Assembly: GCF_900078195.1 (NCBI RefSeq)
Contig: NZ_FJVE01000004.1
Coordinates: 248,001 to 312,000, forward strand
Origin: Clostridium sp. Marseille-P299
GTDB taxonomy: Bacteria > Bacillota > Clostridia > Lachnospirales > Lachnospiraceae
DNA length: 64,000 bases
Direction: 5' to 3'
Made by a program: the position numbers and the translations under genes. How positions within the stretch are numbered: the first letter of the stretch is position 1; the number at the start of each line of letters is the position of its first letter. The notes beneath the pieces are model-generated. The model was not told the origin of the DNA, made no database searches, and saw nothing but the letters and a program-made list of their open reading frames with translations. Shown here in pieces: positions 37,095 to 46,039 of the stretch.

Positions 37095-40013
37095 TTATAA
37101 GAATAAGTCAATTTTTTTCAATTCAGCTGCTGACAAAGTTCCGATATCCGGTATTTCAAAACGATTTCCGTCTAAATCAATAATAAGTAGCTTTGTTTCC
37201 GATAAAGATATCACCGAGCCTCTGCCAATTGAGATTGCGAAACGACAATCGCCATAATCCGTTTTAACCTCAAAATATGCATATCCATATTCTTCTTTGA
37301 TGGAAAGTATCTTTTGAATCTTTGGTATATGGTAGCGAAACTCTAATTGTTCTTTTAAAATCCCCTCTTCTTCTTTAAATAATGAGATATCTTTGATAAC
37401 TCCTATCTCTTTCGCCGCCTCATTTGATTCTCGTACCGAAATAAACCCATATGGATCAGAGAATGGAAATGTACGAACAAGATCTACTCGGTCATAATGG
37501 ACATCTTGATAATCTAAAGATAAAAATCCACCTTTTGTTTTCTTAAAAACAGCTTCCTCTGGTTTTAAAAATAATAAATCCATTCTTTTTTTAAATTCTT
37601 GTTCATAAGCTTCTTCATCAAATACGTCTAAAAATCCGTCTTCTTTTTTCTGACCCTTCATATCCTCTCGCCTTCCTTCAAGCGCAAGTGCATTGTTTTG
37701 TATCTGCATTAACCGATAATAAATTCCTTTTTCAGCAATTAGTTCTTTATGAGTTCCTGACTCTTTTATTTCTCCATTTTCCATAACAATTAGCTTATCT
37801 GCACCATTTAAGGTGGAAAGTCTGTGAGCAATGGAAATTGTAGTTCTCCCCCGAATTAACTCCTCAATGGAATACTGAATTGCTTGTTCTGTTTCTGTAT
37901 CCACCGCTGCTGTTGCTTCATCTAAAATTAAAATCTTAGGATTCGCAAGTATTGCACGTGCTATTGAGATTCGTTGTTTTTCTCCTCCTGATAGCATACG
38001 TCCTGATGAACCAATCACTGTCTCATATCCATCTGGCATCTTACAAATAAAGTCATGTGCACTGGCTTTTATCGTAGCTGCAATAATTTCTGCTCTCTTT
38101 GCATCTTTTCTGGCATAAGCAATATTTTCAGCTACCGTTCCCATGAAAATATATGTCTCTTGAGAAACCATGGCAACATTATTTCTTAATTGTTTCAGTG
38201 ATAATGACTTCAAATCAATCCCATCAATATAAATACTTCCCTCTTGTGGATCATAGAGTCGATTTAAAAGGTTTGCTAGTGTGGATTTTCCAGCACCAGA
38301 CCGACCTACAATTCCAAGCATTTGACCGGATTTTATATTGAAACTGATATTTTTTAACACGGGTTGATTTGGTTCATATCCAAACGTTACCTGATTAAAT
38401 TCAACGTTTCCTTTAAAATCATTGATTATGACTGGAGAGCTACTTTCTTCTATCTCTGGAACTGCATCAATAATTTCCAAAATACGCTCAGCGCTATTCA
38501 TGCTATTACTCCACCAACGAAAGCAATGGGAGAAAAAATCCAAAGGTCCATTGAGTTGGCTAACGTAACTGGTAAACGTAATTAAAGTTCCTAGCTCCAT
38601 ATTTTTGTTACCAAGGACGAGGAAAGCACCAACTCCCCACGTAAGAAAGGAAGCAATGTTCTCAACTGCTGAGTACCAAGCATAAAAACGGTTATCATAC
38701 CCGTTCACTTGTAACTCAGACTGCATTACCATTTGATTATATTTTGTAAATCGATCAATTTCCTTTCTCTCTTGCCCAAAGGCTTTTACAACTCGTGCCC
38801 CCATAAAGTTATCGTTTAGTTGGGCACTTAAACTTCGATTTTCCCTATGCCTTCTTCCATATAATCTCCATAATTTTGGCAGCATATAGGCACTTAAAAA
38901 CATGAGAAATGGAAGTAGTGCTAAAGAACATACCGCAAGCAATGGATTCATAGAAAACATTACAATAACAGTTAGCAACAACGTTAATAAATTAATAAAA
39001 AAATAGGGAACCCCATCAATGAAAAATCCTGTTACCTCATCTGCATCACTGAGTACTCTAGTCATTAATCCACCAGTTTGCCTACTGTTATAAAAATTAA
39101 TGGAGAGTCTTCCCATCGATTTAAAAACATCACTTTTTATCTGCTGTACAACATCGGGAACTATTTTAGCTGACATAACTCCTTGTATAATTCCTAAAAG
39201 CTGTCCAATAATTTTACAAATCAACATTGTAATTGTTAACGCTGCAAGTACAATAAAAAAGTTTTGAAATCTTGCTGGAAACAATGATAGAAACTGTGGA
39301 TCTTTTTTTAACACCTTATCATATAAAATAGTTCCGTTTAGATATGGCCAAACAAGACTAATGCCAGCACTGGCTATGTAACAAAACATCATAAAAATCA
39401 TCTTTTTTGTATGTGGTTTAAAATAGTATAAACAACGAAAAAATATTGATTTCTTTTCTATGCAGCTAGGACAAATTTTCCTTTCTTTATTTGGGTAAAT
39501 CTTGCCGCATTTAGGACAACTCTCGAACTTCTTTTTGTCTTTCCTATCTACAGTAACACTCTCTCCAGACTTAATTTTACGAAATGCTTTTACAAAATCA
39601 TGCATATTAGACATTTTAGACTTTGTAAACTTTAAAAGTAACTCCTCTCCATCTTTTGTCTTTGCTGCCAGTGCTCCACCGCTTAATCGTCGCAATATGA
39701 TTAAATCTTCTATTTCATTGATCGTATACGTCTCTTCTGTAACCTTGCTTTTATTTTCCCTTATTCTTTTATTGTTCTTAAAATGTTTCGTGTCTTTTCT
39801 CTTCTTTTCTTCCCTTTCCTTTCCTCCCCCTAATATGTAAACACCTGTAAAGTCTTCTTGTTTTATTAGAACCAAAGAATCTGCCGTTGAAACAATATAG
39901 TTTTTAACAAATCTATGGGTTTCCCCCTCATCTGCTTCTGCATACGCTAGAATTTCATCCTTACTGATGCCTCTCTTATCCAGATAATCCAAAATCTCAT
40001 TTGTCAAATCCAT
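37095..40013 (-). CDS. ABC exporter-type ATPase/permease with zinc ribbon and C-terminal DUF1854
   Basis: 972 aa. N-terminal helix plus beta domain (~1-150, with a Lys/Arg-rich insert), zinc ribbon (CPKCGKIYPNKERKICPSC), six transmembrane helices (~205-490), ATPase with Walker A GRSGAGKST, LSGGEKQRISIARA and ILILDEATAAVD, then about 180 residues that match DUF1854 (DLVRTFPFSDPYGFISVR and the DIGTLSAAELKKID end). GGATGGAGG before ATG 40013. Partner of the next gene. In proteobacteria DUF1854 is a separate small protein beside cyanophycin-associated ABC transporters; here it is fused. Confidence 0.88.
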   Translation of the reverse strand: MDLTNEILDYLDKRGISKDEILAYAEADEGETHRFVKNYIVSTADSLVLIKQEDFTGVYILGGGKEREEKKRKDTKHFKNNKRIRENKSKVTEETYTINEIEDLIILRRLSGGALAAKTKDGEELLLKFTKSKMSNMHDFVKAFRKIKSGESVTVDRKDKKKFESCPKCGKIYPNKERKICPSCIEKKSIFFRCLYYFKPHTKKMIFMMFCYIASAGISLVWPYLNGTILYDKVLKKDPQFLSLFPARFQNFFIVLAALTITMLICKIIGQLLGIIQGVMSAKIVPDVVQQIKSDVFKSMGRLSINFYNSRQTGGLMTRVLSDADEVTGFFIDGVPYFFINLLTLLLTVIVMFSMNPLLAVCSLALLPFLMFLSAYMLPKLWRLYGRRHRENRSLSAQLNDNFMGARVVKAFGQERKEIDRFTKYNQMVMQSELQVNGYDNRFYAWYSAVENIASFLTWGVGAFLVLGNKNMELGTLITFTSYVSQLNGPLDFFSHCFRWWSNSMNSAERILEIIDAVPEIEESSSPVIINDFKGNVEFNQVTFGYEPNQPVLKNISFNIKSGQMLGIVGRSGAGKSTLANLLNRLYDPQEGSIYIDGIDLKSLSLKQLRNNVAMVSQETYIFMGTVAENIAYARKDAKRAEIIAATIKASAHDFICKMPDGYETVIGSSGRMLSGGEKQRISIARAILANPKILILDEATAAVDTETEQAIQYSIEELIRGRTTISIAHRLSTLNGADKLIVMENGEIKESGTHKELIAEKGIYYRLMQIQNNALALEGRREDMKGQKKEDGFLDVFDEEAYEQEFKKRMDLLFLKPEEAVFKKTKGGFLSLDYQDVHYDRVDLVRTFPFSDPYGFISVRESNEAAKEIGVIKDISLFKEEEGILKEQLEFRYHIPKIQKILSIKEEYGYAYFEVKTDYGDCRFAISIGRGSVISLSETKLLIIDLDGNRFEIPDIGTLSAAELKKIDLFL

Positions 40014-40115
40014 ATTGACCTCCATCCCTTGGCATACCTTCTACGCAGCCTAACTAATTCATACCTCATAAGGCCTAAATTTGTAAAAATTCTTCTTTGC
40101 ATAACACAAATTCCA

Positions 40116-41681
40116 CTATTCTTTTACATCAGTTTCTAAATTATCGACCTTATCAATATCTAACACGATTCCATCACTTCCATCAATTGATACGTTTTTT
40201 AAGGATAAATGTTTAATATTTCTTGCAAATAATCCACGTTTTACAGAAGGCTCACACCCAATCATCATAGCCGCTTTTCCCTTTTTTGCATCTTTTGCAT
40301 AGGTAACCTTTATATTTTCCATCGTAACTGACTCAATTTTCTTTTCTGGTAAACCATAAAAGTAAGCTGCTGCAACATGACAGTTTTTACACACAATATT
40401 CTTAAACTTTAAATCCTTAATACTTGGAGTACGTTCATCTACTGGTAATGCTTCCTTACTAGAAACGTAGTTTGTCCTTCCGTCTGGGTCACAGAAATAA
40501 AAACTATTCACAACAAATGGTGTTTGAACATGATCCATTTCAATATTTTTAAAATAAATATTCTGAAGAACTGAATCCTCTCCTCTTCCTCTTCTTGTCT
40601 TAATACGTAATCCTCGGTCTGTCTCTTCAAATTTACAATTCATAACCTTGATATTATCTACACCAGCAGCTATTTCACTTCCAATCGTAACTGCTCCATG
40701 TCCTTTTTTCATGTAAGAATGTCTTATTATGAAATTCTTTGATGGTGTTTTATACGTCTTACCCATATAAATCTTACCAGACTTAATTGCAATGCAGTCA
40801 TCTCCAACAGAAAAATATACCCCAACAATTTCAACATCATCGCAGGATTCTGGATCGATGCCATCTGTATTTTGGGAATTTGAAGGAGATAGGATAGTAA
40901 TATCATAAAAACGTATGCTTTTTGAAAAGTATGGGTGCAGATTCCAAGCTGGTGAATTTGTAATTGTCACCCCTTGAAGTGTAACATTTTTACAATTATT
41001 TAGAAAGAGCATTTTCGGACGTGCTGGATCATTTTTTCTCTTTTCTTGATCCCACCAATTATCAAAACTTGCACACCCATCAATGGTTCCCTTTCCACAG
41101 ATTAATACATTCTCAACTTCAATCCCTGTAATCAGTGACGCAAAACTATCTAATGGATTTCCTTCCCAGGAGGCTAATAAATATTCCGAACGCTCATCAT
41201 AACTCTCCACTCTTCCTGGAAGTACAGGAAATTTAGTTTTATCTATAAATGCAGAGAGAACTGCTCCTTCTTCTAATTCTATTATTATATTACTCTTTAA
41301 GAATAGGTTAGTAAATTTATAGGTTCCCTTTGGTACCAAGACCCTGCTATTTTTCGGGCAACTCATAATTGCTGCTTGTAAGAAAATTGTATCATCCGAG
41401 ATACCATCTCCCTTTGCTCTAAAATCTTTTACATTTAGTGTTACAAATTCTTCATTTGTGTGTACTTTAACGTCTGTCGAATATTGATCTCCCTGAACAA
41501 TACTTAATGTATAATCCGTGTCTGGTGACAATCCATATAATGTTTCCACTACTTTATTAGAGGTCATAACCTCCTCTCCGTTACAAATAATCTTATATTC
41601 CTCTGTATGATAACATGATTTTTCATCTTGTAATTCAATTACAATGCTTCTCGCAGTTGTTAATAATATATGAAATTCCAA
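40116..41681 (-). CDS. Polygalacturonase-type glycoside hydrolase GH28, cytosolic
   Basis: 521 aa. An N-terminal ~90-residue fibronectin-like stretch is followed by a right-handed beta-helix with the GH28 active-site motifs NTDGIDP, GDDCIAIKSG, GHGAVTIGSE and RGLRIKTRRGRG. No signal peptide, so it would act on imported galacturonide oligomers, likely as an exo-enzyme. Start is TTG behind AAAGGAG. Lies 53 bases after GH105 and 102 bases before the ABC genes, all on the minus strand. Confidence 0.93.
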   Translation of the reverse strand: MEFHILLTTARSIVIELQDEKSCYHTEEYKIICNGEEVMTSNKVVETLYGLSPDTDYTLSIVQGDQYSTDVKVHTNEEFVTLNVKDFRAKGDGISDDTIFLQAAIMSCPKNSRVLVPKGTYKFTNLFLKSNIIIELEEGAVLSAFIDKTKFPVLPGRVESYDERSEYLLASWEGNPLDSFASLITGIEVENVLICGKGTIDGCASFDNWWDQEKRKNDPARPKMLFLNNCKNVTLQGVTITNSPAWNLHPYFSKSIRFYDITILSPSNSQNTDGIDPESCDDVEIVGVYFSVGDDCIAIKSGKIYMGKTYKTPSKNFIIRHSYMKKGHGAVTIGSEIAAGVDNIKVMNCKFEETDRGLRIKTRRGRGEDSVLQNIYFKNIEMDHVQTPFVVNSFYFCDPDGRTNYVSSKEALPVDERTPSIKDLKFKNIVCKNCHVAAAYFYGLPEKKIESVTMENIKVTYAKDAKKGKAAMMIGCEPSVKRGLFARNIKHLSLKNVSIDGSDGIVLDIDKVDNLETDVKE

Positions 41682-41734
41682 TGTTTTTCTCCTTTCTTAT
41701 TAAAAAGTTTCAGAATTTTTTTAATGCAATGGAT

Positions 41735-42880
41735 TTATTTGTTCTGATTTAATTTTAGATATTGTGCATATGCCATAAAAAGTGCTGCTATCCCTTTATT
41801 ATCATTGGATACTATAGGTTCGGAAAGATAATATGAGATACTTCCATCTCTTCTTAGATTATCCTTTGGTCCAAGACCAGATACCGCATTTATATCATTT
41901 AATATGTATTTCCCATCCTTATATACTAATTTTCTCTCAATAATACTATTAAGAATGTTTTCGGCAGCCTTTTCATATTTTTCTGGTAATATAACTTTCA
42001 TTCTACAAGCTTTAAATATTGACGCTGCAATCATTGCCGACCCTGATGTTTCAAGATAATTTCCTTCTTGCTCAGGAAGTGCGATTAACTGATAAAACAA
42101 GCTACTTTCTTTCTCTTGATACTGCAATAATCCTTTCAAAGCTTCTTTAAACAAATCACCCAATGTACGATAATTTTCATAAATTGCTTTTGACATCTCC
42201 TCCATCGTATCAATGAGTGCCATCTGGTACCATGCGATGGCACGTAGCCAGAAATTCTTTGAGCAGCCACCTGGTTTTTTCGCCCAGAATATTTCCTCTG
42301 ATTCATCAAATCCGTGGTAATGTAACTGTTTTTCAGGATCAAACATATGCTTTCTCACTTGAAGAAACTGTTTTACGATATCTTGATAATGTTCCTTCTT
42401 CCCATATTTCGTCTCACATGCTGTATAAAATGGTTGTGCCATATATAAACCATCCAACCATACTTGGTTCGGATATATTTTTTTGTTCCAGAAGTTTCCG
42501 GATTCCGTTCTTGGCTGTTCGTTCAGCTGATTTTCTAAAACTTTCACTGCCTTATAAAACTTTTCATTTCCAGTCTGTTCATATGCAAAGATTAAGGCTC
42601 TCCCTGGTGCTATGTTATCTAGATTGTAGTCTTCTAGTTTATAGTGCTTTAATGTTCCATCTTCTTCTATATATTTATCCAAATAAGAGATGATAAATTC
42701 ACGGAATAAACTCTTTCCTGTTGCTTCATACAGTTGGATTGCAGCCATAAGAATACATCCATCTTCGTAATTCCATTTATTAAATCGAACATTTTCATAG
42801 TTCCTATAAAACACTTCTACAAATGCATTTATTTTCTTTTCATTTATTACATTTAACATTTTTACAATCCCTTCTTTCAT
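41735..42880 (-). CDS. Unsaturated galacturonyl/rhamnogalacturonyl hydrolase GH105
   Basis: 381 aa (alpha/alpha)6-barrel of the YteR/YesR type with WNYEDGCILMAAIQLYEATG, the catalytic-region VWLDGLYMAQPF and FWLRAIAWYQMALIDTM. It removes the 4,5-unsaturated uronate left by pectate/rhamnogalacturonan lyases. No signal peptide. GAAGGA precedes ATG 42880; an in-frame ATG seven codons downstream is possible. Divergent from the AraC regulator at 42999, which probably controls it. Confidence 0.93.
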   Translation of the reverse strand: MKEGIVKMLNVINEKKINAFVEVFYRNYENVRFNKWNYEDGCILMAAIQLYEATGKSLFREFIISYLDKYIEEDGTLKHYKLEDYNLDNIAPGRALIFAYEQTGNEKFYKAVKVLENQLNEQPRTESGNFWNKKIYPNQVWLDGLYMAQPFYTACETKYGKKEHYQDIVKQFLQVRKHMFDPEKQLHYHGFDESEEIFWAKKPGGCSKNFWLRAIAWYQMALIDTMEEMSKAIYENYRTLGDLFKEALKGLLQYQEKESSLFYQLIALPEQEGNYLETSGSAMIAASIFKACRMKVILPEKYEKAAENILNSIIERKLVYKDGKYILNDINAVSGLGPKDNLRRDGSISYYLSEPIVSNDNKGIAALFMAYAQYLKLNQNK

Positions 42881-42990
42881 TATTTTCCTTCTATTGTTTA
42901 GTATAGTGGTTTATAGTATAATAATCTAAGATTATATTCCTATTTTTGCTATTTTTTCAAACTTAAATGAACAGAGAGAAAAGGAATGGT

Positions 42991-43002
42991 ATGAAATTAT
43001 GA
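42991..43002 (+). other. Three-codon upstream ORF overlapping the AraC start
   Basis: AAGGA is five bases before ATG 42991, which reads MKL-stop. Its TGA (43000-43002) overlaps the AraC ATG (42999) as ATGA, the same layout as at 16103-16117. The AraC start itself is 13 bases from the ribosome binding site. Confidence 0.45.
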
Positions 43003-43874
43003 AATATACAGTATTTGCAGAAAGAATGGATGGAGTGCGTGTTGAACATATCATACGAGATGTTGAATTTACAATGCCAGTCAAACACATGCATCCAGAA
43101 TATGAACTGTTTTATTTAATTGAAGGGGATCGCTACTATTTTATAGAAAATGAAACCTACCTTATTCATACTGGAAGTCTAGTTTTCATTAAAAGAAACG
43201 AAATTCATAAAACAGGTGCTGTTCAAAATCGTACCTACCATAACCGAATATTAATTTCTGTTGCTGCAGAAGTATTAAATCCATTTCTAAATGCCATCGG
43301 ACTATGTTCATTGGAACAATTTTTCTCAGGCCACCGAGTGGTTACCCTTGATACACAGGGGCAGAATTATGTTTTACAGAGGTTTAAAGAAGTTGCAAAA
43401 GAAATAAATGAAAAAAAAGAAGGCTATGAATGCCTTGTTAAAATGAAAATTACTGAACTGCTACTTTATATTCAAAGAATTCGCAAAGACCCTCGCCGTA
43501 TATTAACAGAAACAATCTCTGAATCCGGGAAACATAAGAAAGTCCAAGAAATTACTACTTATCTATGTAGACATTATAGAGAGCAGTTTTCACTGGATGA
43601 TTTAGCAGATAATTTTTATATCAGTAAGAGTTATTTAAGTCGCATTTTTAAAGATGTAACTGGATTTACCATTACCGAATATACAAATATTCAAAGGGTT
43701 AAATTTGCGAAAGGAATCTTAGAAAATAAACGTTGTAATATAACAGAATTATCCGCCCAATCAGGATTTGAAAGCATTACTTATTTTGAACGGGTTTTTA
43801 AAAAATACACGAAATTATCGCCTTTAGAATATCAAAAAGCGATTCATTCAAATTCATTCAAATCAAGAGAATAA
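42999..43874 (+). CDS. AraC-family regulator of the pectin genes (inferred)
   Basis: 291 aa. N-terminal cupin (~10-100) with HMHPEYELFYLIEGD and RNEIHKTG, C-terminal double helix-turn-helix (~185-285) with LADNFYISKSYLSRIFKDVTG and SGFESITYFERVFKKYT. This cupin-AraC layout is common in regulators that sense sugars or sugar acids. Divergent from GH105 and upstream of kduD, so control of intracellular pectin-oligomer use is inferred. Its translation start is probably coupled to a three-codon ORF. Confidence 0.9.
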   Translation: MKYTVFAERMDGVRVEHIIRDVEFTMPVKHMHPEYELFYLIEGDRYYFIENETYLIHTGSLVFIKRNEIHKTGAVQNRTYHNRILISVAAEVLNPFLNAIGLCSLEQFFSGHRVVTLDTQGQNYVLQRFKEVAKEINEKKEGYECLVKMKITELLLYIQRIRKDPRRILTETISESGKHKKVQEITTYLCRHYREQFSLDDLADNFYISKSYLSRIFKDVTGFTITEYTNIQRVKFAKGILENKRCNITELSAQSGFESITYFERVFKKYTKLSPLEYQKAIHSNSFKSRE

Positions 43875-44004
43875 AAGCTGTTAAATTAAAATTTCATAAT
43901 AGAAAAAGATTGTTACAGAATAAACACATTTCTAATAAAAATAAGGGAATTTAGCATCAAAAGACTGAAAAATAGCTTAAATCACGTTATCTTTTTAACA
44001 TTTG

Positions 44005-44033
44005 TTGAAAAGTTCTGACTACTATGATATCAT
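44005..44033 (+). promoter_or_regulatory. Candidate kduD promoter
   Basis: TTGAAA (44005-44010), 17-base spacer, TATCAT (44028-44033). It would give kduD a leader of about 235 bases that contains the palindrome at 44136-44156. A nearer promoter is not excluded. Confidence 0.5.
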
Positions 44034-44135
44034 TTCCATTGGCGCTAGAATCAATGTAATTTTGATTACATATATCTAGTAGAGCTTTCGTAAATGCAAA
44101 GCGCATAATATATACATATCTACATTTAACAATTC

Positions 44136-44156
44136 CTTATGCATACATTGCATAAG
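44136..44156. promoter_or_regulatory. Palindrome CTTATGCA-N5-TGCATAAG upstream of kduD
   Basis: Perfect 8-bp arms with a TACAT centre, 120 bases before the kduD start. Could be an operator (AraC or GntR/IclR type) or a leader hairpin. Nothing else recognisable is in the 402-base gap 43875-44276 apart from the promoter at 44005. Confidence 0.5.
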
Positions 44157-44276
44157 TAATATAAAAAATAGTAAATAATAGAATAATCAAGCAAAGTCTA
44201 AAACTTAGAATGCGAATTTTTCTATTTTACTAAACTAGACTTTACAAAGTTTTGCACATGAAGAGGAGTGGAAAAA

Positions 44277-45038
44277 ATGATATTAGACATGTTTAACCTT
44301 AATGGAAAAGTTGCTGTTGTTACAGGTGCCAACACAGGCCTTGGACAAGGAATGGCCGTTGCACTTGCACAGGCTGGTGCAAAAGTAGTTGGCGTTGCAA
44401 GACGTTCCTGCGAGGAAACAAAAACTAAGATTGAAAGCTTTGGAGGAACATTTGTTGAAGTAAACGCAGACCTATCAACAACCGAACCTGTTCAAAGAAT
44501 ACTTGATGAATCTTTAGCAGCATTTGGAAGAGTTGATATTCTTGTAAATAATGCTGGATTGATTAAAAGAATTGATTCTATTGAATATGATGAAGCAAGT
44601 TGGGATCAAGTTATAAATGTGAATCATAAGGTGGTATTTTTCCTTTCACAGGCATTTGCAAAACAGTATGTGAAACAAGGACAAGGCGGAAAAATCATTA
44701 ATGTAGCTTCTATGTTGTCATATCAGGGTGGTATAAGAGTTCCTGCATATACAGCAAGTAAGAGTGCTATTTTAGGTCTTACAAGAGCACTTGCAAATGA
44801 ATGGGCAAAATATAATATTAATGTAAACGGTATTGCGCCTGGATACATGGCTACTAACAATACTGAGCAACTTAGAAAAGATGAAGACAGAAGTACCGAA
44901 ATTCTTGATAGAATTCCAGCTGGACGTTGGGGCACTCCTGAAGACATGCAAGGTGCAGTAGTTTGGCTTGCATCTGATGCTTCTAATTATGTAAATGGCT
45001 TTACCGTAGCTGTAGATGGCGGTTGGTTAGCAAGATAA
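44277..45038 (+). CDS. kduD: 2-dehydro-3-deoxy-D-gluconate 5-dehydrogenase KduD
   Basis: 253 aa SDR. Cofactor motif TGANTGLGQG (~residues 15-24), NNAG, catalytic Ser in NVASMLSYQGG and YTASK, C-terminal VDGGWLAR. The NTGLGQGMAVALAQAGA stretch and the RIPAGRWGTPEDMQG ending are typical of KduD. It reduces/oxidises the pectin catabolite DKII/KDG. ATG 44277 follows GAGGAG by eight bases; the GTG at 44268 is adjacent to that site and unlikely. Fits with GH28 and GH105 next door. KduI and KdgK/KdgA are not in this window. Confidence 0.9.
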   Translation: MILDMFNLNGKVAVVTGANTGLGQGMAVALAQAGAKVVGVARRSCEETKTKIESFGGTFVEVNADLSTTEPVQRILDESLAAFGRVDILVNNAGLIKRIDSIEYDEASWDQVINVNHKVVFFLSQAFAKQYVKQGQGGKIINVASMLSYQGGIRVPAYTASKSAILGLTRALANEWAKYNINVNGIAPGYMATNNTEQLRKDEDRSTEILDRIPAGRWGTPEDMQGAVVWLASDASNYVNGFTVAVDGGWLAR

Positions 45039-45040
45039 TA

Positions 45041-45074
45041 AAAAGTTGGAATACGGTTTCGTATTCCAACTTTT
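45041..45074 (+). terminator. kduD terminator
   Basis: Perfect 15-bp stem (AAAAGTTGGAATACG with CGTATTCCAACTTTT) and GTTT loop, then T-run. Three bases after the kduD stop. Confidence 0.95.
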
Positions 45075-45086
45075 TTGTGAGCAAAA

Positions 45087-45133
45087 AAAGGTTGCCGCAA
45101 AAAAGATATCTTCTCTTCTACGACAACCCCTTT
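45087..45133 (-). terminator. Terminator after the second SDR gene
   Basis: AAAGGTTG-CCGCA pairs imperfectly with T-CGACAACCCCTTT; on the minus strand it ends in CCTTTTTTTGC. Member of the hairpin group also at 13021 and 31266. Confidence 0.7.
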
Positions 45134-45157
45134 ATGGTCTATGTAATAGCTTAAATA

Positions 45158-45940
45158 TTAAACAAGAGCTCCTCCACCATCTACGATTATGAATTGACCT
45201 TGAACATAACTAGAGGCATCACTGGAAAGATATAATACAGTTCCATTTAACTCCCCTTTGTTTGCAGGGCGTCCTGTAGGGTTTAATGTATTATATTGAG
45301 TCAAGAATTCCTGCGATTTAAATAAGGTAGCACTTGTCATTTCACTTTCAAAAAGAGCTGGTCCAATGGCATTTACAGTGATTCCATACTTTGCATAGGA
45401 TGCTGCCATACCTCTTGTTAAACCAACAACTGCTGCTTTTGAGGAGTTATAGGAATGTCTAATAAATGCATCAAATTTATCTGCAACTACTGCATTTACA
45501 GACGCAATATTAACAATTTTGCCATAGCCTCTTTCTTTCATTTGAGGAACTACATATTTGCTGGCTAAAAAGATACCTTTTACATTAGTATCAAAAGACT
45601 TATTCCAGTCTTCTACGGACATACTATCTACTCCGCCACGTACTGCAACTCCTGCATTATTTAGTAAAATATCAATATGTCCAAAAGTATCAAGTACGGT
45701 TTGCATTGCTGCCTTTACACTTTCTTCATCGGTAACATCGCATCCAACTGCAAGTACTTTTCTACCTGTCTTTTCAAGTTCTTCTTTTACTGCATTTAAC
45801 TTTTCTACACGTCTTGCTAATATTGCAACATCTGCCCCTGCCTTTGCATATGCAAGTGCAGCATCTGCACCAAGACCTGAACTTGCTCCAGTTACAACAG
45901 CTACTTTTCCTGATAAGTCAAATAAATTATCCATGTCCAT
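45158..45940 (-). CDS. Short-chain dehydrogenase/reductase, gluconate 5-dehydrogenase-like
   Basis: 260 aa SDR: TGASSGLGAD (~residues 17-26), NNAGV, catalytic Ser in NIASVN and YNSSK, C-terminal VDGGG. ARR after strand 2 suggests NADP(H). Paralogue of the SDR at 20681-21448. It follows the LacI-type gene by about 100 bases on the same strand and is convergent with kduD. Start at ATG 45940 with AAAGGG upstream; a second in-frame ATG two codons later is equally possible. Substrate not determined. Confidence 0.87.
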   Translation of the reverse strand: MDMDNLFDLSGKVAVVTGASSGLGADAALAYAKAGADVAILARRVEKLNAVKEELEKTGRKVLAVGCDVTDEESVKAAMQTVLDTFGHIDILLNNAGVAVRGGVDSMSVEDWNKSFDTNVKGIFLASKYVVPQMKERGYGKIVNIASVNAVVADKFDAFIRHSYNSSKAAVVGLTRGMAASYAKYGITVNAIGPALFESEMTSATLFKSQEFLTQYNTLNPTGRPANKGELNGTVLYLSSDASSYVQGQFIIVDGGGALV

Positions 45941-46039
45941 TCACCCTTTCTTTCTAATTATTGTATCAAATTTATTAGTCTTCATTCATTTTATTGGATT
46001 TATCCATCCATCTAAAACGCCATATAGTCTGCATTGTAA

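Noticed and set aside
44223..44236. TTTACTAAA upstream of kduD as another phn-type operator
   Set aside because: Only the 9-base core matches; flanks are not symmetric and the gene context is unrelated.
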